The translations under genes were made by a program, and so were the position numbers. The notes under the pieces were generated by a model. The model was given only the letters and a program-made list of their open reading frames with translations. It did no database searches and had not been told where the DNA came from. A stretch of 64,000 nt of DNA from Chersky-840 sp963811775. Lineage in GTDB: Bacteria > Actinomycetota > Acidimicrobiia > Acidimicrobiales > UBA8190. The DNA lies in assembly GCA_963811775.1 (NCBI GenBank), contig CAWESO010000008.1, positions 1-64,000 on the forward strand, given 5' to 3'. Below are positions 60,378-64,000 of this stretch, piece after piece. The stretch's first letter is position 1; each line of letters opens with the position of its first letter.

Positions 60378-63300
60378 TCAGGCGCCGCTCGCCTCGGCCC
60401 GCATGGGCTTGGGGCCCCGGGTCTTGCGGTTGAGCGCAGCGCGGTCGAGGGCGTGGCGCGCCCGGCGTCCCAACTGGTCGGGCGTGAAGGGCTTGGGCAA
60501 CAGGTCGGCCTCGGGATCGAGGGGATGGCGGGCCATGGCCCCTTCGTCGAGATGCCCCGACATGAAGAGCACGGCCAGGCTCGGCCACAGCTCGACGAGG
60601 AGCTCGGCCAGCTCGACGCCGTTCATCTCGGGCATGACGACGTCGGTGACGAGAAGGTCGACGGGGCGCTGCAACGAGTGGGCCACGGCCATGGCCTCGA
60701 CGCCGTTGGCCGCCGCCAACACGAGATAGCCCCGCTCCTCGAGCTCCCGCACCGCCAGGCGCCGGAGCTCGTCTTCGTCCTCGACCACGAGCACGAGCTC
60801 GTCGCCACCGCTCGAGTCCTGCTCGAGCACGCCGCCGACGTCGGTCTCCTCGTCTTCTTCCACCGCGGGGAACCACATCGTGATCGTCGTCCCCCGACCC
60901 GGGGCCGTGTCCAGGCTCACCTGGCCGCCGGCCTGGGTGACCATGGCGTGGACGGCGGCGAGGCCGAGCCCCGTGCCCTTGGCCAGCCCCTTGGTCGTGT
61001 AGAAGGGCTCGAAGCAGTGCTCGGCGGTCTCTTCGTCCATGCCCGTGCCGGTGTCGGACACCGCCAGGGCGACGATGCGTTGCGGGGTGGGCAGGTCGGC
61101 CCCCACCACGCGGGTGCGGATCACGAGCCGCCCGCCCTTGGGCATGGCGTCGCGGGCGTTGATGGCGAGGTTCAGCACGGCCCGCTCGATCTCGGCCGGA
61201 TCGACGAGGATGCGGCCACCGGGCTCGGGGGGGACCAGCTCCAGCTGCACGTCCTCGCCGATGACGCGGACGAGCATCGGCTCCATCGCCCGCACGACCC
61301 CGTCGGGATCGACGACCCCGGGCTGGCCCACCTGGCGGTGGCCGATGGCGAGCAGTTGGCTCGTGAGCGCGGCGGCGCGGTGCCCGGCGCGCTGGATGGC
61401 CTCCACCTCGGTCACGAGCGGGTCGCCGCCGTCGATCTGGCGCAGGAGGATCTCGCTGCAGCCCAGGATGACCGTGAGCAGGTTGTTGAAGTCATGCGCC
61501 ACACCCCCGGCCAGGCGGGCCATGGCGCTCAGCCGCTCGGCCTGCTGGAACTGCTCGAGCATCCGTTGGCGTTCGGTCACGTCCTCGGCCACGGCCAGGA
61601 TCCCCGTCACCGATCCGTTGTGGTCCAGCAGCGGCGCCGTCGACACCGACAGCTGCAGAAGCTCGTCGTCGCGCAGCGCTCCGAGCTGCACGCCCACGGT
61701 CGCCTCGCCGTGCTGGGTCCGGTCCCACAGACGGGCCAGCGCCGATGCGGCCGCCTCGTCGGCGGCGGGGATGCGCAGGGTGCGATCGGACACGGCGTCG
61801 TTCGAGGGCGCCCCCCACCCGAGCAACGAGCCCGCCGCGCCGTTCCACCACCGTGCCGCGCCGGACAGGTCGAGCTCGGCGATGGCCAGCGGCGAGGACT
61901 CCACCACGGCCTGGAGGCGTTGCTCGTTGCCCTGCACGGCCTGATAGAGGCGGGCGTTGTCGAGGGCCACCGTCGCCATCTGCGCCAGCAGCACGAGGAC
62001 CGACTCATCCTCGGCGTTGAACGGCCGCTCGCGGCCGAGGACGACGATGGCGCGGTTGCGCGTCCCGGTGGAGTCGACGAGGGGAACGGCCATCCACGGC
62101 ACGGCCCGGGACCCCGCCGTCGCCATCTCGACCGACATCGCAGGATCGTCGGCGCCGCCGGTGCTGCGCAGCGGCCGGTTCGCACCGGCCACGAGCCTCG
62201 ACGCCGCCTGGATGACGGGGGCGAGCGAATCCGGCACCCCGGCCGGGGCGCTGACCTCCACGCCGTCGACGAGACCGCCGCTGTTGGCCAGGAGCTCGCC
62301 GGGGGCGAGCACGAGGACCACGGCCTGCTCGGCGTCGAGGACGCGCCGCCCGTGCTCCGACAGCACCCGGAGGACCTGGGGCTCGGCCAGCGGCGCGTTG
62401 ACGGCCAGCGCCGCCTCCATCAGACGGCGCAACTGGGCCGCGTGCCGGGTGGCGGCCTGTTCGGCCTGCCTGCTCTCGTCCCACAGCAGGACGCGCTCGA
62501 CGGCGATGGCCACCCGTTCGGCCAGTCCCGCCGCGGTCTCGACGTCTGAGAGGCGGTAGCCGCGCCGGCCGATCCCGGTGACGAAGCTGAGGGCGCCGAA
62601 CGACAGGCCGCGCAGGTGGACGGGTACGACCACCATGGACTCGATGTCCGACTCCGGGTCCATCTCGGTGTAGCCCCCGGGCTCGGCCGGCTCGCCGCCG
62701 TGCGGCGGGCCGAAGCGCCGGGTGCGGATGACGACCTCGGGGCGGCCACTGGCCAGGACCCGCCGGACGAGCACCTCGCCCTCGGGATGCGGATGGCGGG
62801 TGTGCGCGTTGGCCCACCGCCCGTCGGCGCCGTCGGCGACGCGCCGCAGCGTGCCCTGTTCGTCCACGACGTCGACGGCGAACCAGTCCGCGAACGAGGG
62901 GACCACCACGTCGACGAGCCGCACCATGGCCTCGTCGTAGGACTCGAGCGCGGTGGCGAGCACGTCCCCGGCGCGCGCCAGGATGGCCACGTGCTGGCGG
63001 GCGTGCTCGGCGCCGAGGCGGCTCCGGCGCTCGGCCTCGTCGAGGCGGGCCCGCTCGATCGAGGCGGCCGAGCGGTCGGCCACCAGTTGCAGGAGCTGCA
63101 GGTCGCGTTCTTGGAAACGGTGCCGGACCCGGGTACCGACCTGCACCACGCCGATGACCTGGCCGCCCACCAGCAGCGGGGCGGCCACGAGCGACGCCAC
63201 CCGCTGGCGCAGGAGCGGTGCGGTCTCGGTCGCCTCGGCCACGTCGTTGAGGATCACGGCTTGGGCCCGCGACGCCACCTCGCCCACGACCCCCTCGCCC

Positions 63301-63875
63301 ACCAGGACCTCGAGGCCCTCGGTGACCCGGGCGTCGAGGCCGTACGACGCCCGTACCGTGAGGCTGGCGCCGTCCGCGGTCACGAGGAAGATCGTGGCCA
63401 CGTCCCCCCCGACGACGCGGCCGGTCCGGGCCAGCAGCTCGTCGAGCAGGGCGTCCAGGGGCAAGAAGGACAGGCCCGGGTCCGTGACCGACTGGATGGA
63501 GCGCAGCGCCACCCCGGCGTCGTGCAGGCCGAGGCGGATGCGGCGCTCGGCCACGCGCCGGAACACCAGGATGACCGCCACCATGACCGCACTGGCGAAG
63601 ACGAACAGCCACGCCAGGGTGCGGTTGACGGTGAGGAAGTGGAAGATGACGACCGAGAACAGGGCCCAGGCGACGACCAGGGCGGCCTCGCCCAGGAAGG
63701 TGTGGCGGCCGAGGGCCTGGTGCAGGAGGCGGTCGGCCTCGGGCCCGTGGTCGTGGGGGACGATGGCCGTGGGGTCGGCCTCGGTCGAGTCCCAATTGGG
63801 GGCGCCCTCGTCCTGCTCACGCCGAGCGAGCAAGCTGGCCAGGCGCCCCACGCTCCGTGACTTGGGCCTACTCAC
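60378..63875 (-). CDS. Hybrid sensor histidine kinase with GAF, PAS and receiver domains
   Basis: A 1165-residue membrane-associated hybrid kinase starting with GTG. Order: two helices (LVVAWALFSVVIFHFLTVNR and WLFVFASAVMVAVILVF, about 60-110), a GAF domain (LTVRASYGL), a second GAF (VVVPSFADWFAVDVVD), a third GAF-like block (VAIAVERVLLWDESR onward), a PAS domain (AVVESSPLAIAELDLSGAAR), HisKA with VAHDFNNLLTVILG, HATPase with SDTGTGMDEETAEHCFEPFY and TGLGLAAVHAM, and a C-terminal receiver (LVTDVVMPEMNGVELAELL). HDFNN-type kinases often pass phosphate to the attached receiver. It is convergent with the OmpR-type gene. Signal unknown. Confidence 0.93.
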   Translation of the reverse strand: MSRPKSRSVGRLASLLARREQDEGAPNWDSTEADPTAIVPHDHGPEADRLLHQALGRHTFLGEAALVVAWALFSVVIFHFLTVNRTLAWLFVFASAVMVAVILVFRRVAERRIRLGLHDAGVALRSIQSVTDPGLSFLPLDALLDELLARTGRVVGGDVATIFLVTADGASLTVRASYGLDARVTEGLEVLVGEGVVGEVASRAQAVILNDVAEATETAPLLRQRVASLVAAPLLVGGQVIGVVQVGTRVRHRFQERDLQLLQLVADRSAASIERARLDEAERRSRLGAEHARQHVAILARAGDVLATALESYDEAMVRLVDVVVPSFADWFAVDVVDEQGTLRRVADGADGRWANAHTRHPHPEGEVLVRRVLASGRPEVVIRTRRFGPPHGGEPAEPGGYTEMDPESDIESMVVVPVHLRGLSFGALSFVTGIGRRGYRLSDVETAAGLAERVAIAVERVLLWDESRQAEQAATRHAAQLRRLMEAALAVNAPLAEPQVLRVLSEHGRRVLDAEQAVVLVLAPGELLANSGGLVDGVEVSAPAGVPDSLAPVIQAASRLVAGANRPLRSTGGADDPAMSVEMATAGSRAVPWMAVPLVDSTGTRNRAIVVLGRERPFNAEDESVLVLLAQMATVALDNARLYQAVQGNEQRLQAVVESSPLAIAELDLSGAARWWNGAAGSLLGWGAPSNDAVSDRTLRIPAADEAAASALARLWDRTQHGEATVGVQLGALRDDELLQLSVSTAPLLDHNGSVTGILAVAEDVTERQRMLEQFQQAERLSAMARLAGGVAHDFNNLLTVILGCSEILLRQIDGGDPLVTEVEAIQRAGHRAAALTSQLLAIGHRQVGQPGVVDPDGVVRAMEPMLVRVIGEDVQLELVPPEPGGRILVDPAEIERAVLNLAINARDAMPKGGRLVIRTRVVGADLPTPQRIVALAVSDTGTGMDEETAEHCFEPFYTTKGLAKGTGLGLAAVHAMVTQAGGQVSLDTAPGRGTTITMWFPAVEEDEETDVGGVLEQDSSGGDELVLVVEDEDELRRLAVRELEERGYLVLAAANGVEAMAVAHSLQRPVDLLVTDVVMPEMNGVELAELLVELWPSLAVLFMSGHLDEGAMARHPLDPEADLLPKPFTPDQLGRRARHALDRAALNRKTRGPKPMRAEASGA

Positions 63876-64000
63876 TAGGACACAAGCCTACCCCCGGGGT
63901 CCGAGATCGGCCCGGGCCCGACTCCGAAGACGCCGATGGCCGCCACCCCCCATCGAGGTGACGGCCACCGGTGCCAGACGGCGGGAGCGGCGCGTCAGTC

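Noticed and set aside
60453..62549. Long plus-strand frame opposite the histidine kinase
   Set aside because: Antisense shadow; codon pattern follows the minus-strand kinase gene.

Overview
The window reads as a high-GC, Gram-positive actinobacterium: GTG starts, start codons placed directly on promoter -10 boxes, Tat and lipoprotein signals, zinc-type anti-sigma and MarR/TetR genes. A complete type IV pilus machinery in such a background, F420-type and SRPBCC gene remnants and several proton/potassium pumps would fit a member of the Acidimicrobiia or a neighbouring actinobacterial class. That placement is inference; no rRNA or other taxonomic marker is present.

Left part, 1 to about 32.2 kb, is accessory DNA. 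It opens with the N-terminal two-domain part of a MobF (TrwC-like) conjugative relaxase that runs off the left edge, and it closes at 32,157-32,198 with the 3' end of a tRNA-Lys(TTT) gene that starts exactly at the anticodon loop, the hallmark of an integrase attachment site. Between them lie ion-transport modules (MarR plus a ClC channel with CBS and RCK-C tails; a P3A-type proton ATPase; an amino-acid permease; kdpFABC with a short KdpD; a Na+/Ca2+-type exchanger), an ECF sigma/anti-sigma pair next to a secreted beta-propeller protein, and much mobile debris: an IS21 element nested inside a second DDE-type insertion sequence, two intact IS110 transposases, one IS110 remnant, a 222-bp direct repeat (13.2 and 31.9 kb), and decayed pieces of SRPBCC, nitroreductase and kdpD genes.

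32.3-47.6 kb looks like chromosomal backbone with secretion-oriented genes: an AbrB/PIN toxin-antitoxin-like pair with a clear operator, a TetR gene divergent from an SRPBCC-cupin-MBL operon, a protein with five DUF5666-like repeats, a Tat-exported phospholipase C-like lipoprotein, two divergent paralogous phosphoesterases, a GH26-like glycosidase, an SDR, and a CAP-domain protein.

48.4-59.5 kb is a type IV pilus locus in two converging halves: pilB-pilC-pilin-membrane protein on the plus strand, and pilT followed by three pilin-like genes on the minus strand, one of which is a 778-residue prepilin carrying Ig-like repeats. It is followed by an OmpR-type response regulator convergent with a 1165-residue hybrid histidine kinase.

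Five genes carry single-base frameshifts in otherwise well-preserved reading frames; these may be real decay or consensus errors. No intact tRNA, rRNA or CRISPR array was seen.
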